Source: Petrosia ficiformis (taxonomy: Eukaryota; Porifera; Demospongiae; Haplosclerida; Petrosiidae). From it: a stretch of 64,000 nt of DNA. A program made the position numbers and the translations under genes. The stretch spans positions 60,949,537 to 61,013,536 of the forward strand of contig OX345636.1 in NCBI GenBank assembly GCA_947044365.1, written 5' to 3'. Positions 1 to 15,467 of this stretch are shown here, in pieces (the stretch's first letter is position 1; each line of letters starts with the position of its first letter). The notes beneath the pieces were generated by a model. That model made no database searches, was not told the origin of the DNA, and saw only the letters and a list, made by a program, of their open reading frames with translations.

Positions 1-3000
1 TAACTATTCAATGAGTGTGCTGTACTTCACCATGTGGGGACTCCTAATACATTGAAGAGCCTATAGCACTACTGGTTGTGTATGTAATCATAACTATTCA
101 ATGAGTGTGCTGTACTGCTCCATGTGGGGACTCCTAATACATTGAAGAGCCTATAGCACTACTGGTGGTATATGTAATCATAACGTGTGCTGTACTGCAC
201 CATGTGTAGGTAGACTCCTAATACATTGAAGAGCTTATAGCACTACTGGTGGTGTATGTAATCATAACTATTCAATGAGTGTGCTGTACTGCACCATGTG
301 TAGGTAGACTCCTAATACATTGAAGAGCCTATAGCACTACTGGTGGTGTATGTAATCATAACTATTCAATGAGTGTGCTGTACTGCACCATGTGTAGGTA
401 GAATCCTAATACATTGAAGAGCCTATAGCACTACTGGTGGTATATGTAATCATAGCTATTCAATGAGTGTGCTGTACTTCACCATGTAGAGACTCCTAAT
501 ACATTGAAGAGCCTATAGCACTACTAGTTGTGTATGTAATCATAACTATTCAATGAGTGTGCTGTACTTCACCATGTAGAGACTCCTAATACATTGAAGA
601 GCCTATAGCACTACTGGTGGTGTATGTAATCATAACTATTCAATGAGTGTGCTGTACTGCACCATGTGTAGGTAGACTCCTAATACATTGAAGAGCCTAT
701 AGCACTACTGGTGGTATATGTAATCATAACGTGTGCTGTACTGCACCATGTGTAGGTAGACTCCTAATACATTGAAGAGCTTATAGCACTACTGGTGGTG
801 TATGTAATCATAACTATTCAATGAGTGTGCTGTACTGCACCATGTGTAGGTAGACTCCTAATACATTGAAGAGCCTATAGCACTACTGGTGGTGTATGTA
901 ATCATAACTATTCAATGAGTGTGCTGTACTGCACCATGTGTAGGTAGACTCCTAATACATTGAAGAGCCTATAGCACTACTGGTGGTATATGTAATCATA
1001 GCTATTCAATGAGTGTGCTGTACTTCACCATGTAGAGACTCCTAATACATTGAAGAGCCTACAGCACTACTGGTGGTATATGTAATCATAGCTATTCAAT
1101 GAGTGTGCTGTACTTCACCATGTAGAGACTCCTAATACATTGAAGAGCCTATAGCACTACTAGTTGTGTATGTAATCATAACTATTCAATGAGTGTGCTG
1201 TACTTCACCATGTAGAGACTCCTAATACATTGAAGAGCCTATAGCACTACTGGTGGTGTATGTAATCATAACTATTCAATGAGTGTGCTGTACTTCACCA
1301 TGTGTAGGTAGACTCCTAATACACTGAAGAGCCTATAGCACTACTGGTGGTATATGTAATCATAGCTATTCAATGAGTGTGCTGTACTTCACCATGTAGA
1401 GACTCCTAATACATTGAAGAGCCTATAGTGGTGTATGTAATCATAACTATTCAATGAGTGTGCTGTACTGCACCATGTGTAGGTAGACTCCTAATACATT
1501 GAAGAGCCTATAGCACTACTGGTGGTGTATGTAATCATAACTATTCAATGAGTGTGCTGTACTGCACCATGTGTAGGTAGACTCCTAATACATTGAAGAG
1601 CCTATAGCACTACTGGTTGTATATGTAATCATAACTATTCAATGAGTGTGCTGTACTTCACTATGTGTAGACTCCTAATACATTGAAGAGCCTATAGCGC
1701 TACTGGTGGTATATGTAATCATAGCTATTCAATGAGTGTGCTGTACTTCACCATGTAGAGACTCCTAATACATTGAAGAGCCTATAGCACTACTGGTGGT
1801 ATATGTAATCATAGCTATTCAATGAGTGTGCTGTACTGCACCATGTGTAGGTAAACTCCTAATACATTGAAGAGCCTATAGCACTACTGGTGGTGTATGT
1901 AATCATAACTATTCAATGAGTGTGCTGTACTTCACCATGTAGAGACTCCTAATACATTGAAGAGCCTATAGCACTACTGGTGGTGTATGTAATCATAACT
2001 ATTCAATGAGTGTGCTTTACTGCACCATGTGTAGGTAGACTCCTAATACATTGAAGAGCCTATAGCACTACTGGTGGTATATGTAATCATAACGTGTGCT
2101 GTACTGCACCATGTGTAGGTAGACTCCTAATACATTGAAGAGCTTATAGCACTACTGGTGGTGTATGTAATCATAACTAGTCAATGAGTGTGCTGTACTG
2201 CACCATGTGTAGGTAGACTCCTAATACATTGAAGAGCCTATAGCACTACTGGTGGTATATGTAATCATAGCTATTCAATGAGTGTGCTATACTTCACCAT
2301 GTAGAGACTCCTAATACATTGAAGAGCCTATAGCACTACTGGTGGTGTATGTAATCATAACTATTCAATGAGTGTGCTGTACTGCACCATATGTAGGTAG
2401 ACTCCTAATACATTGAAGAGCCTACAGCACTACTGGTGGTATATGTAATCATAGCTATTCAATGAGTGTGCTGTACTTCACCATGTAGAGACTCCTAATA
2501 CATTGAAGAGCCTATAGTGGTGTATGTAATCATAACTATTCAATGAGTGTGCTGTACTGCACCATGTGTAGGTAGACTCCTAATACATTGAAGAGCCTAT
2601 AGCACTACTGGTGGTGTATGTAATCATAACTATTCAATGAGTGTGCTGTACTGCACCATGTGTAGGTAGACTCCTAATACATTGAAGAGCCTATAGCACT
2701 ACTGGTTGTATATGTAATCATAACTATTCAATGAGTGTGCTGTACTTCACTATGTGTAGACTCCTAATACATTGAAGAGCCTATAGCGCTACTGGTGGTA
2801 TATGTAATCATAGCTATTCAATGAGTGTGCTGTACTTCACCATGTAGAGACTCCTAATACATTGAAGAGCCTATAGCACTACTGGTGGTATATGTAATCA
2901 TAGCTATTCAATGAGTGTGCTGTACTGCACCATGTGTAGGTAAACTCCTAATACATTGAAGAGCCTATAGCACTACTGGTGGTGTATGTAATCATAACTA

Positions 3001-6000
3001 TTCAATGAGTGTGCTGTACTTCACCATGTAGAGACTCCTAATACATTGAAGAGCCTATAGCACTACTGGTGGTGTATGTAATCATAACTATTCAATGAGT
3101 GTGCTGTACTGCACCATGTGTAGGTAGACTCCTAATACATTGAAGAGCCTATAGCACTACTGGTGGTGTATGTAATCATAACTATTCAATGAGTGTGCTG
3201 TACTGCACCATGTGTAGGTAGACTCCTAATACATTGAAGAGCCTATAGCACTACTGGTGGTATATGTAATCATAGCTATTCAATGAGTGTGCTGTACTTC
3301 ACCATGTAGAAACTCCTAATACATTGAACAGCCTATAGCACTACTGGTGGTGTATGTAATCATAACTATTCAATGAGTGTGCTGTACTGCAACATGTGTA
3401 GGTAGACTCCTAATACACTGAAGAGCCTATAGCACTACTGGTGGTATATGTAATCATAGCTATTCAATGAGTGTGCTGTACTTCACCATGTAGAGACTCC
3501 TAATACATTGAAGAGCCTATAGTGGTGTATGTAATCATAACTATTCAATGAGTGTGCTGTACTGCACCATGTGTAGGTAGACTCCTAATACATTGAAGAG
3601 CCTATAGCACTACTGGTGGTGTATGTAATCATAACTATTCAATGAGTGTGCTGTACTTCACCATGTGTAGGTAGACTCCTAATACACTGAAGAGCCTATA
3701 GCACTACTGGTGGTATATGTAATCATAGCTATTCAATGAGTGTGCTGTACTTCACCATGTAGAAACTCCTAATACATTGAAGAGCCTATAGTGGTGTATG
3801 TAATCATAACTATTCAATGAGTGTGCTGTACTGCACCATGTGTAGGTAGACTCCTAATACATTGAAGAGCCTATAGCACTACTGGTGGTGTATGTAATCA
3901 TAACTATTCAATGAGTGTGCTGTACTGCACCATGTGTAGGTAGACTCCTAATACATTGAAGAGCCTATAGCACTACTGGTTGTATATGTAATCATAACTA
4001 TTCAATGAGTGTGCTGTACTTCACTATGTGTGACTCCTAATACATTGAAGAGCCTATAGCGCTACTGGTGGTATATGTAATCATAGCTATTCAATGAGTG
4101 TGCTGTACTTCACCATGTAGAGACTCCTAATACATTGAAGAGCCTATAGCACTACTGGTGGTATATGTAATCATAGCTATTCAATGAGTGTGCTGTACTG
4201 CACCATGTGTAGGTAAACTCCTAATACATTGAAGAGCCTATAGCACTACTGGTGGTGTATGTAATCATAACTATTCAATGAGTGTGCTGTACTGCACCAT
4301 GTGTAGGTAGACTCCTAATACATTGAAGAGCCTATAGCACTACTGGTGGTATATGATATCATAGCTATTCAATGAGTGTGCTGTACTTCACCATGTAGAG
4401 ACTCCTAATACATTGAAGAGCCTATAGCACTACTGGTGGTGTATGTAATCATAACTATTCAATGAGTGTGCTGTACTGCACCATGTGTAGGTAGACTTTT
4501 AATACATTGAAGAGCCTATAGCACTACTGGTGGTGTATGTAATCATAACTATTCAATGAGTGTGCTGTACTGCACCATTTGTAGGTAGACTCCTAATACA
4601 TTGAAGAGCCTATAGCACTACTGGTGGTATATGTAATCATAGCTATTCAATGAGTGTGCTGTACTTCACCATGTAGAGACTCCTAATACATTGAAGAGCC
4701 TATAGCACTACTGGTGGTGTATGTAATCATAACTATTCAATGAGTGTGCTGTACTGCAACATGTGTAGGTAGACTCCTAATACATTGAAGAGCCTATAGC
4801 ACTACTGGTGGTGTATGTAATCATAACTATTCAATGAGTGTGCTGTACTGCACCATGTGTAGGTAGACTCCTAATACATTGAAGAGCCTATAGCACTACT
4901 GGTGGTGTATGTAATCATAACTATTCAATGAGTGTGCTGTACTGCACCATGTGTAGGTAGACTCCTAATACATTGAAGAGCCTATAGCACTACTGGTGGT
5001 GTATGTAATCATAACTATTCAATGAGTGTGCTGTACTGCACCATGTGTAGGTAGACTCCTAATACATTGAAGAGCCTATAGCACTACTGGTTGTATATGT
5101 AATCATAACTATTCAATGAGTGTGCTGTACTTCACTATGTGTAGACTCCTAATACATTGAAGAGCCTATAGCACTACTGGTGGTGTATGTAATCATAACT
5201 ATTCAATGAGTGTGCTGTACTGCACCATGTGTAGGAGACTCCTAATACCTTGAAGAGCCTATAGCACTACTGGTGGTATATGTAATCATAGCTATTCAAT
5301 GAGTGTGCTGTACTTCACCATGTAGAGACTCCTAATACATTGAAGAGCCTATAGCACTACTGGTGGTATATGTAATCATAACTATTCAATGAGTGTGCTG
5401 TACTGCACCATGTAGAGACTCCTAATACATTGAAGAGCCTATAGCACTACTGGTGGTATATGTAATCATAGCTATTCAATGAGTGTGCTGTACTTCACCA
5501 TGTAGAGACTCCTAATACTTTGAAGAGCCTATAGCACTACTGGTGGTGTATGTAATCATAACTATTGAATGAGTGTACTGTACTGCACCATGTGTAGGTA
5601 GACTCCTAATACATTGAAGAGCCTATAGCAGTACTGGTGGTATATGTAATCATAGCTATTCAATGAGTGTGCTGTACTTCACCATGTAGAGACTCCTAAT
5701 ACATTGAAGAGCCTATAGCACTACTGGTGGTGTATGTAATCATAACTATTCAATGAGTGTGCTGTACTGCACCATGTGTAGGTAGACTCCTAATACATTG
5801 AAGAGCCTATAGCACTACTGGTGGTGTATGTAATCATAACTATTCATTGAGTGTGCTGTACTGCACCATGTGTAGGTAGACTCCTAATACATTGAAGAGC
5901 CTATAGCACTACTGGTGGTGTATGTAATCATAACTATTCAATGAGTTTGCTGTACTTCACTATGTGTAGACTCCTAATACATTGAAGAGTCTATAGCACT

Positions 6001-9000
6001 ACTGGTGGTGTATGTAATCATAGCTATTCAATGAGTGTGCTGTACTTCACCATGTAGAGACTCCTAATACATTGAAGAGCCTATAGCACTACTGGTGGTG
6101 TATGTAATCATAACCATTCAATGAGTTTGCTGTACTTCACCATGTGGAGACAGACTCCTAATACATTGAAGAGCCTATAGCACTACTGGTGGTGTATGTA
6201 ATCATAACCATTCAATGAGTGCGCTGTACATCACTATGTAGAGACTCCTAATACATTGAAGAGCCTATAGCACTACTGGTGGTGTATGTAATCATAACCA
6301 TTCAATGAGTTTGCTGTACTTCACCATGTGGAGACAGACTCCTAATACATTGAAGAGCCTATAGCACTACTGGTGGTGTATGTAATCATAACTATTCAAT
6401 GAGTGTGCTGTACTGCACCATGTGGGGATTCCTAATACATTGAAAAGTCTATAGCACTACTGGTGGTGTATGTAATCATAACCATTCAATGAGTTTGCTG
6501 TACTTCAACATGTGGAGACAGACTCCTAATACATTGAAGAGCCTATAGCACTACTGGTGGTATATGTAATCATAACTATTCAATGAGTGTGCTGTACTGC
6601 ACCATGTGTAGACTCCTAATACATTGAAGAGCCTATAGCACTACTGGTGGTGTATGTAATCATAACTATTCAATGAGTGTGCTGTACTGCTCCATGTGGG
6701 GATTCCTAATACATTGAAGAGTCTATAGCACTACTGGTGGTGTATGTAATCATAGCTATTCAATGAGTGTGCTGTACTTCACCATGTAGAGACTCCTAAT
6801 ACATTGAAGAGCCTATAGCACTACTGGTGGTGTATGTAATCATAACCATTCAATGAGTTTGCTGTACTTCACCATGTGGAGACAGACTCCTAATATATTG
6901 AAGAGCCTATAGCACTACTGGTGGTGTATGTAATCATAACTATTCAATGAGTGTTCTGTACTGCACCATGTAGTGACTCCTAATACTTTGAAGAGCCTAT
7001 AGCAGTACTGGTGGTATATGTAATCATAGCTATTCAATGAGTGTGCTGTACTTCATCATGTAGAGACTCCTAATACATTGAAGAGCCTATAGCACTACTG
7101 GTGGTGTATGTAATCATAACTATTCATTGAGTGCGCTGTACTGCACCATGTGTAGGTAGACTCCTAATACATTGAAGAGCCTATAGCACTACTGGTGGTG
7201 TATGTAATCATAAATACTCAATGAGTTTGCTGTACTTCACTATGTGTAGATTCCTAATACATTGAAGAGTCTATAGCACTACTGGTGGTGTATGTAATCA
7301 TAACTATTCAATGAGTGTACTGTACTGCACCATGTGTAGGTAGACTCCTAATACATTGAAGAGCCTATAGCACTACTGGTGGTGTATGTAATCATAACTA
7401 TTCAATGAGTGCGCTGTACTGCACCATGTGAAGGTAGACTCCTAATACATTGAAGAGCCTATAGCACTACTGGTGGTGTATGTAATCATAACTATTCAAT
7501 GAGTTTGCTGTACTTCACTATGTGTAGACTCCTAATACATTGAAAAGTCTATAGCACTACTGGTGGTGTATGTAATCATAGCTATTCAATGAGTGTGCTG
7601 TACTTCACCATGTAGAGACTCCTAATACATTGAAGAGCCTATAGCACTACTGGTGGTGTATGTAATCATAACCATTCAATGAGTTTGCTGTACTTCACCA
7701 TGTGGAGACAGACTCCTAATACATTGAAGAGCCTATAGCACTACTGGTGGTGTATGTAATCATAACCATTCAATGAGTGCGCTGTACATCACTATGTAGA
7801 GACTCCTAATACATTGAAGAGCCTATAGCACTACTGGTGGTATATGTAATCATAACTATTCAATGAGTGTGCTGTACTGCACCGTGTGTAGACTCCTAAT
7901 ACATTGAAGAGCCTATAGCACAGCACTACTGGTGGTGTATGTAATCATAACTATTCAATGAGTGTGCTGTACTGCACCATGTGGGGATTCCTAATACATT
8001 GAAGAGTCTATAGCACTACTGGTGGTGTATGTAATCATAACTATTCAATGAGTGTGCTGTACTTCACCATGTAGAGACTCCTAATACATTGAAGAGCCTA
8101 TAGCACTACTGGTGGTGTATGTAATCATAGCTATTCAATGAGTGTGCTGTACTTCACCATGTAGAGACTCCTAATACATTGAAGAGCCTATAGCACTACT
8201 GGTGGTGTATGTAATCATAACCATTCAATGAGTTTGCTGTACTTCACCATGTGGAGACAGACTCCTAATACATTGAAGAGCCTATAGCACTACTGGTGGT
8301 GTATGTAATCATAACTATTCAATGAGTGTGCTGTACTGCACCATGTGGGGATTCCTAATACATTGAAGAGTCTATAGCACTACTGGTGGTGTATGTAATC
8401 ATAACCATTCAATGAGTATTCTGTACTTCACCATGTGGAGACAGACTCCTAATACATTGAAGAGCCTATAGCACTACCGGTGGTGTATGTAATCATAACC
8501 ATTCAATGAGTTTGCTGTACTTCCCCATGTAGAGACTCCTAATACATTGAAGAGCCTATAGCACTACTGGTGGTATATGTAATCATAACTATTCAATGAG
8601 TGTGCTGTACTGCACCATGTGTAGACTCCTAATACATTGAAGAGCCTATAGCACTACTGGTGGTGTATGTAATCATAACTATTCAATGAGTGTGCTGTAC
8701 TGCACCATGTGGGGATTCCTAATACATTGAAGAGTCTATAGCACTACTGGTGGTGTATGTAATCATAGCTATTCAATGAGTGTGCTGTACTTCACCATGT
8801 AGAGACTCCTAATACATTGAAGAGTCTATAGCACTACTGGTGGTGTATGTAATCATAACTATTCAATGAGTGTGCTGTAGTCTACCATGTGTAGGTAGAC
8901 TCCTAATACATTGAAGAGTCTATAGCACTACTGGTGGTGTATGTAATCATAACTATTCAATGAGTGTGCTGTACTGCACCATGCGTAGGTAGACTCCTAA

Positions 9001-12000
9001 TACATTGAAGAGCCTATAGCACTACTGGTGGTGTATGTAATCATAACTATTCAATGAGTGTGCTGTACTTCACCATGTAGAGACTCCTAATACATTGAAG
9101 AGCCTATAGCACTACTGGTGGTGTATGTAATCATAACTATTCAATGAGTGTGCTGTACTTCACCATGTAGAGACTCCTAATACATTGAAGAGCCTATAGC
9201 ACTACTGGTGGTGTATGTAATCATAACTATTCGATGAGTGTGCCGTACTTCACCATGTAGAGACTCCTAATACATTGAAGAGCCTATAGCACTACTGGTG
9301 GTGTATGTAATCATAACTATTCAATGAGTTTGCTGTACTTCACTATGTGTAGACTCCTAATACATTGAAGAGTCTATAGCACTACTGGTGGTGTATGTAA
9401 TCATAACTATTCAATGAGTGTGCTGTACTGCACCATGTGTAGGTAGACTCCTAATACATTGAAGAGTCTATAGCACTACTGGTGGTGTATGTAATCATAA
9501 CTATTCAATGAGTGTGCTGTACTGCACCATGTGTAGGTAGACTCCTAATACATTGAAGAGCCTATAGCACTACTGGTGGTGTATGTAATCATAGCTATTC
9601 AATGAGTTTGCTGTACTTCACTATGTGTAGACTCCTAATACATTGAAGAGTCTATAGCACTACTGGTGGTATATGTAATCATAGCTATTCAATGAGTGTG
9701 CTGTACTTCACCATGTAGAGACTCCTAATACATTGAAGAGCCTATAGCACTACTGGTGGTGTATGTAATCATAACTATTCAATGAGTTTGCTGTACTTCA
9801 CTATGTGTAGACTCCTAATACATTGAAGAGTCTATAGCACTACAGGTGGTGTATGTAATCATAACTATTCAATGAGTGTGCTGTACTTCACCATGTAGAG
9901 ACTCCTAATACATTGAAGAGCCTATAGCACTACTGGTGGTGTATGTAATCATAACCATTCAATGAGTTTGCTGTACTTCACCATGTGGAGACAGACTCCT
10001 AATACATTGAAGAGCCTATAGCACTACTGGTGGTGTATGTAATCATAACTATTCAATGAGTGTGCTGTACATCACTATGTAGAGACTCCTAATACATTGA
10101 AGAGCCTATATCACTACTGGTGGTGTATGTAATCATAACCATTCAATGAGTGTGCTGTACATAACTATGTAGAGACTCCTAATACATTGAAGAGCCTATA
10201 GCACTACTGGTGGTATATGTAATCATACCTATTCAATGAGTGTGCTGTACTGCACCATGTGTAGACTCCTAATACATTGAAGAGCCTATAGCACTACTGG
10301 TGGTGTATGTAATCATAACTATTCAATGAGTGTGCTGTACTGCACCATGTGGGGATTCCTAATACATTGAAGAGTCTATAGCACTACTGGTGGTGTATGT
10401 AATCATAGCTATTCAATGAGTGTGCTGTACTTCACCATGTAGAGACTCCTAATACATTGAAGAGTCTATAGCACTACTGGTGGTGTATGTAATCATAACT
10501 ATTCAATGAGTGTGCTCTACTGCACCATGCGTAGGTAGACTACTAATACATTGAAGAGCCTATAGCACTACTGGTGGTGTATGTAATCATAGCTATTCAA
10601 TGAGTGTGCTGTACTTCACCATGTAGAGACTCCTAATACATTGAAGAGCCTATAGCACTACTGGTGGTGTATGTAATCATAACTATTCAATGAGTGTGCT
10701 GTACTTCACCATGTAGAGACTCCTAATACATTGAAGAGCCTATAGCACTACTGGTGGTGTATGTAATCATAGCTATTCAATGAGTGTGCCGTACTTCACC
10801 ATGTAGAGACTCCTAATACATTGAAGAGCCTATAGCACTACTGGTGGTGTATGTAATCATAGCTATTCAATGAGTGTGCTGTACTTCACCATGTAGAGAC
10901 TCCTAATACATTGAAGAGCCTATAGCACTACTTGTGGTGTATGTAATCATAACTATTCAATGAGTGTGCTGTACTGCACCATGTGGGGATTCCTAATACA
11001 TTGAAGAGTCTATAGCACTACTGGTGGTGTATGTAATCATAGCTATTCAATGAGTGTGCTGTACTTCACCATGTAGAGACTCCTAATACATTGAAGAGTC
11101 TATAGCACTACTGGTGGTGTATGTAATCATAACTATTCAATGAGTGTGCTGTAGTCTACCATGTGTAGGTAGACTCCTAATACATTGAAGAGTCTATAGC
11201 ACTACTGGTGGTGTATGTAATCATAACTATTCAATGAGTGTGCTGTACTGCACCATGCGTAGGTAGACTCCTAATACATTGAAGAGCCTATAGCACTACT
11301 GGTGGTGTATGTAATCATAGCTATTCAATGAGTGTGCTGTACTTCACCATGTAGAGACTCCTAATACATTGAAGAGCCTATAGCACTACTGGTGGTGTAT
11401 GTAATCATAACTATTCAATGAGTGTGCTGTACTTCACCATGTAGAGACTCCTAATACATTGAAGAGCCTATAGCACTACTGGTGGTGTATGTAATCATAA
11501 CTATTCGATGAGTGTGCCGTACTTCACCATGTAGAGACTCCTAATACATTGAAGAGCCTATAGCACTACTGGTGGTGTATGTAATCATAGCTATTCAATG
11601 AGTGTGCTGTACTTCACCATGTGTAGGTAGACTCCTAATACATTGAAGAGCCTATAGCACTACTGGTGGTGTATGTAATCATAACTATTCAATGAGTGTG
11701 CTGTACTGCACCATGTGTAGGTAGACTCCTAATACATTGAAGAGTCTATAGCACTACTGGTGGTGTATGTAATCATAGCTATTCAATGAGTGTGCCGTAC
11801 TTCACCATGTAGAGACTCCTAATACATTGAAGAGCCTATAGCACTACTTGTGGTGTATGTAATCATAACTATTCAATGAGTGTGCTGTACTTCACCATGT
11901 AGAGACTCCTAATACATTGAAGAGCCTATAGCACTACTGGTGGTGTATGTAATCATAGCTATTCAATGAGTGTGCCGTACTTCACCATGTAGAGACTCCT

Positions 12001-15000
12001 AATACATTGAAGAGCCTATAGCACTACTTGTGGTGTATGTAATCATAACTATTCAATGAGTGTGCTGTACTTCACCATGTAGAGACTCCTAATACATTGA
12101 AGAGCCTATAGCACTACTGGTGGTGTATGTAATCATAACTATTCAATGAGTGTGCTGTACTACACCATGTGTAGGTAGACTCCTAATACATTGAAGAGCC
12201 TATAGCACTACTGGTGGTGTATGTAATCATAGCTATTCAATGAGTGTGCTGTACTTCACCATGTAGAGACTCCTAATACATTGAAGAGCCTATAGCACTA
12301 CTTGTGGTGTATGTAATCATAACTATTCAATGAGTGTGCTGTACTTCACCATGTAGAGACTCCTAATACATTGAAGAGCCTATAGCACTACTGGTGGTGT
12401 ATGTAATCATAACCATTCAATGAGTTTGCTGTACTTCACCATGTAGAGACTCTTAATACATTGAAGAGCCTATAGCACTACTGGTGGTATATGTAATCAT
12501 AACTATTCAATGAGTGTGCTGTACTGCACCATGTGGGGACTCCAAATACATTGAAGAGCCTATAGCACTACTGGTGGTGTATGTAATCATAACTATTCAA
12601 TGAGTGTGCTGTACTGCACCATGTGTAGGTAGACTCCTAATACATTGAAGAGCCTATAGCACTACTGGTGGTATATGTAATCATAGCTATTCAATGAGTG
12701 TGCTGTACTTCACCATGTAGAGACTCCTAATACATTGAAGAGCCTATAGCACTACTGGTGGTGTATGTAATCATAACTATTCAATGAGTGTGCTGTACTT
12801 CACTATGTGTAGACTCCTAATACATTGAAGAGTCTATAGCACTACTGGTGGTGTATGTAATCATAACTATTCAATGAGTGTGCTGTACTGCACCATGTGT
12901 AGGTAGACTCCTAATACATTGAAGAGTCTATAGCACTACTGGTGGTGTATGTAATCATAACTATTCAATGAGTGTGCTGTACTGCACCATGTGTAGGTAG
13001 ACTCCTAATACATTGAAGAGTCTATAGCACTACTGGTGGTGTATGTAATCATAGCTATTCAATGAGTGTGCTGTACTTCACCATGTAGAGACTCCTAATA
13101 CATTGAAGAGCCTATAGCACTACTGGTGGTGTATGTAATCATAACTATTCAATGAGTGTGCTGTACTTCACCATGTAGAGACTCCTAATACATTGAAGAG
13201 CCTATAGCACTACTGGTGGTGTATGTAATCATAGCTATTCAATGAGTGTGCCGTACTTCACCATGTAGAGACTCCTAATACATTGAAGAGCCTATAGCAC
13301 TACTGGTGGTGTATGTAATCATAGCTATTCAATGAGTGTGCTGTACTTCACCATGTAGAGACTCCTAATACATTGAAGAGCCTATAGCACTACTGGTGGT
13401 GTATGTAATCATAACTATTCAATGAGTGTGCTGTACTACACTATGTGTAGGTAGACTCCTAATACATTGAAGAGCCTATAGCACTACTGGTGGTGTATGT
13501 AATCATAGCTATTCAATGAGTGTGCTGTACTTCACCATGTAGAGACTCCTAATACATTGAAGAGCCTATAGCACTACTTGTGGTGTATGTAATCATAACT
13601 ATTCAATGAGTGTGCTGTACTTCACCATGTAGAGACTCCTAATACATTGAAGAGCCTATAGCACTACTGGTGGTGTATGTAATCATAACCATTCAATGAG
13701 TTTGCTGTACTTCACCATGTAGAGACTCCTAATACATTGAAGAGCCTATAGCACTACTGGTGGTATATGTAATCATAACTATTCAATGAGTGTGCTGTAC
13801 TGCACCATGTGGGGACTCCAAATACATTGAAGAGCCTTTAGCACTACTGGTGGTGTATGTAATCATAACTATTCAATGAGTGTGCTGTACTGCACCATGT
13901 GTAGGTAGACTCCTAATACATTGAAGAGCCTATAGCACTACTGGTGGTGTATGTAATCATAGCTATTCAATGAGTTTGCTGTACTTCACTATGTGTAGAC
14001 TCCTAATACATTGAAGAGTCTATAGCACTACTGGTGGTATATGTAATCATAGCTATTCAATGAGTGTGCTGTACTTCACCATGTAGAGGCTCCTAATACA
14101 TTGAAGAGCCTATAGCACTACTGGTGGTGTATGTAATCATAACTATTCAATGAGTGTGCTGTACTTCACTATGTGTAGACTCCTAATACATTGAAGAGTC
14201 TATAGCACTACTGGTGGTGTATGTAATCATAACTATTCAATGAGTGTGCTGTACTGCACCATGTGTAGGTAGACTCCTAATACATTGAAGAGTCTATAGC
14301 ACTACTGGTGGTGTATGTAATCATAACTATTCAATGAGTGTGCTGTACTGCACCATGTGTAGGTAGACTCCTAATACATTGAAGAGTCTATAGCACTACT
14401 GGTGGTGTATGTAATCATAACTATTCAATGAGTGTGCTGTACTGCACCATGTGTAGGTAGACTCCTAATACATTGAAGAGCCTATAGCACTACTGGTGGT
14501 GTATGTAATCATAGCTATTCAATGAGTTTGCTGTACTTCACTATGTATAGACTCCTAATACATTGAAGAGTCTATAGCAATACTGGTGGTATATGTAATC
14601 ATAGCTATTCAATGAGTGTGCTGTACTTCACCATGTAGAGACTCCTAATACATTGAAGAGCCTATAGCACTACTGGTGGTGTATGTAATCATAACTATTC
14701 AATGAGTGTGCTGTACTGCACCATGTGTAGGTAGACTCCTAATACATTGAAGAGCCTATAGCACTACTGGTGGTGTATGTAATCATAGCTATTCAATGAG
14801 TTTGCTGTACTTCACTATGTATAGACTCCTAATACATTGAAGAGTCTATAGCAATACTGGTGGTATATGTAATCATAGCTATTCAATGAGTGTGCTGTAC
14901 TTCACCATGTAGAGACTCCTAATACATTGAAGAGCCTATAGCACTACTGGTGGTGTATGTAATCATAACTATTCAATGAGTGTGCTGTACTGCACCATGT

Positions 15001-15050
15001 GTAGGTAGACTCCTAATACATTGAAGAGCCTATAGCACTACTGGTGGTGT
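1..15050 (+). repeat. Satellite DNA array, 90-94 bp unit, about 160 copies
   Basis: Head-to-tail repeats fill the first 15 kb and continue past the left edge. Each unit carries the constant words ATTCAATGAG, TGCTGTACT, CCTAATACATTGAAGAG and GCACTACTGGTGG. The length difference comes from one variable segment just after CCATGT, which occurs in at least five versions: AGAGACT, GTAGGTAGACT, GTAGACT, GGGGATT and GGAGACAGACT. Every unit carries stops in all frames, so the array is not coding. Adjacent units are usually over 90% alike by eye. Rare private variants recur at fixed long spacings, showing higher-order duplication. The right end degenerates near 15,050, where the last unit breaks into unrelated AT-rich DNA. 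A centromeric or heterochromatic role is possible but not shown. Confidence 0.97.
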
Positions 15051-15467
15051 ACATGTATGTCAATATAATCATAGCTATGTACTTGGCATGGAATACAGTT
15101 AACTTTGTGAGGACCTCACTCTCACCCCAGTATGTGCTTTCCTTGAATGTTCAAATCATGAGGCAATGTCCTTGTATTATTTACTTTACTTGCTACATAC
15201 GTAACTAAATTTGTTGGCTTGCTATACTAAACAGCACAATAATGAGCATTTATAATTGTGAATTGAACAATGGAGATATGCATAATTATTTTGTAATATG
15301 AAAATATAGAATATGATGTATAATCCATATCTGGATCGAAGGAATGAACTGCATGTACAAGATCTATATTGTATAGCAAGAAGTACATGTAATTAATAAT
15401 CTGCTTGTATTTAAATGAATGCTATTGAACCACTTTATACATGTACAGGAAGAGAAGAAATTTTTTT

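Noticed and set aside
1..15050. CRISPR array
   Set aside because: Units are fully homologous along their length with no unique spacers, and the context is eukaryotic.
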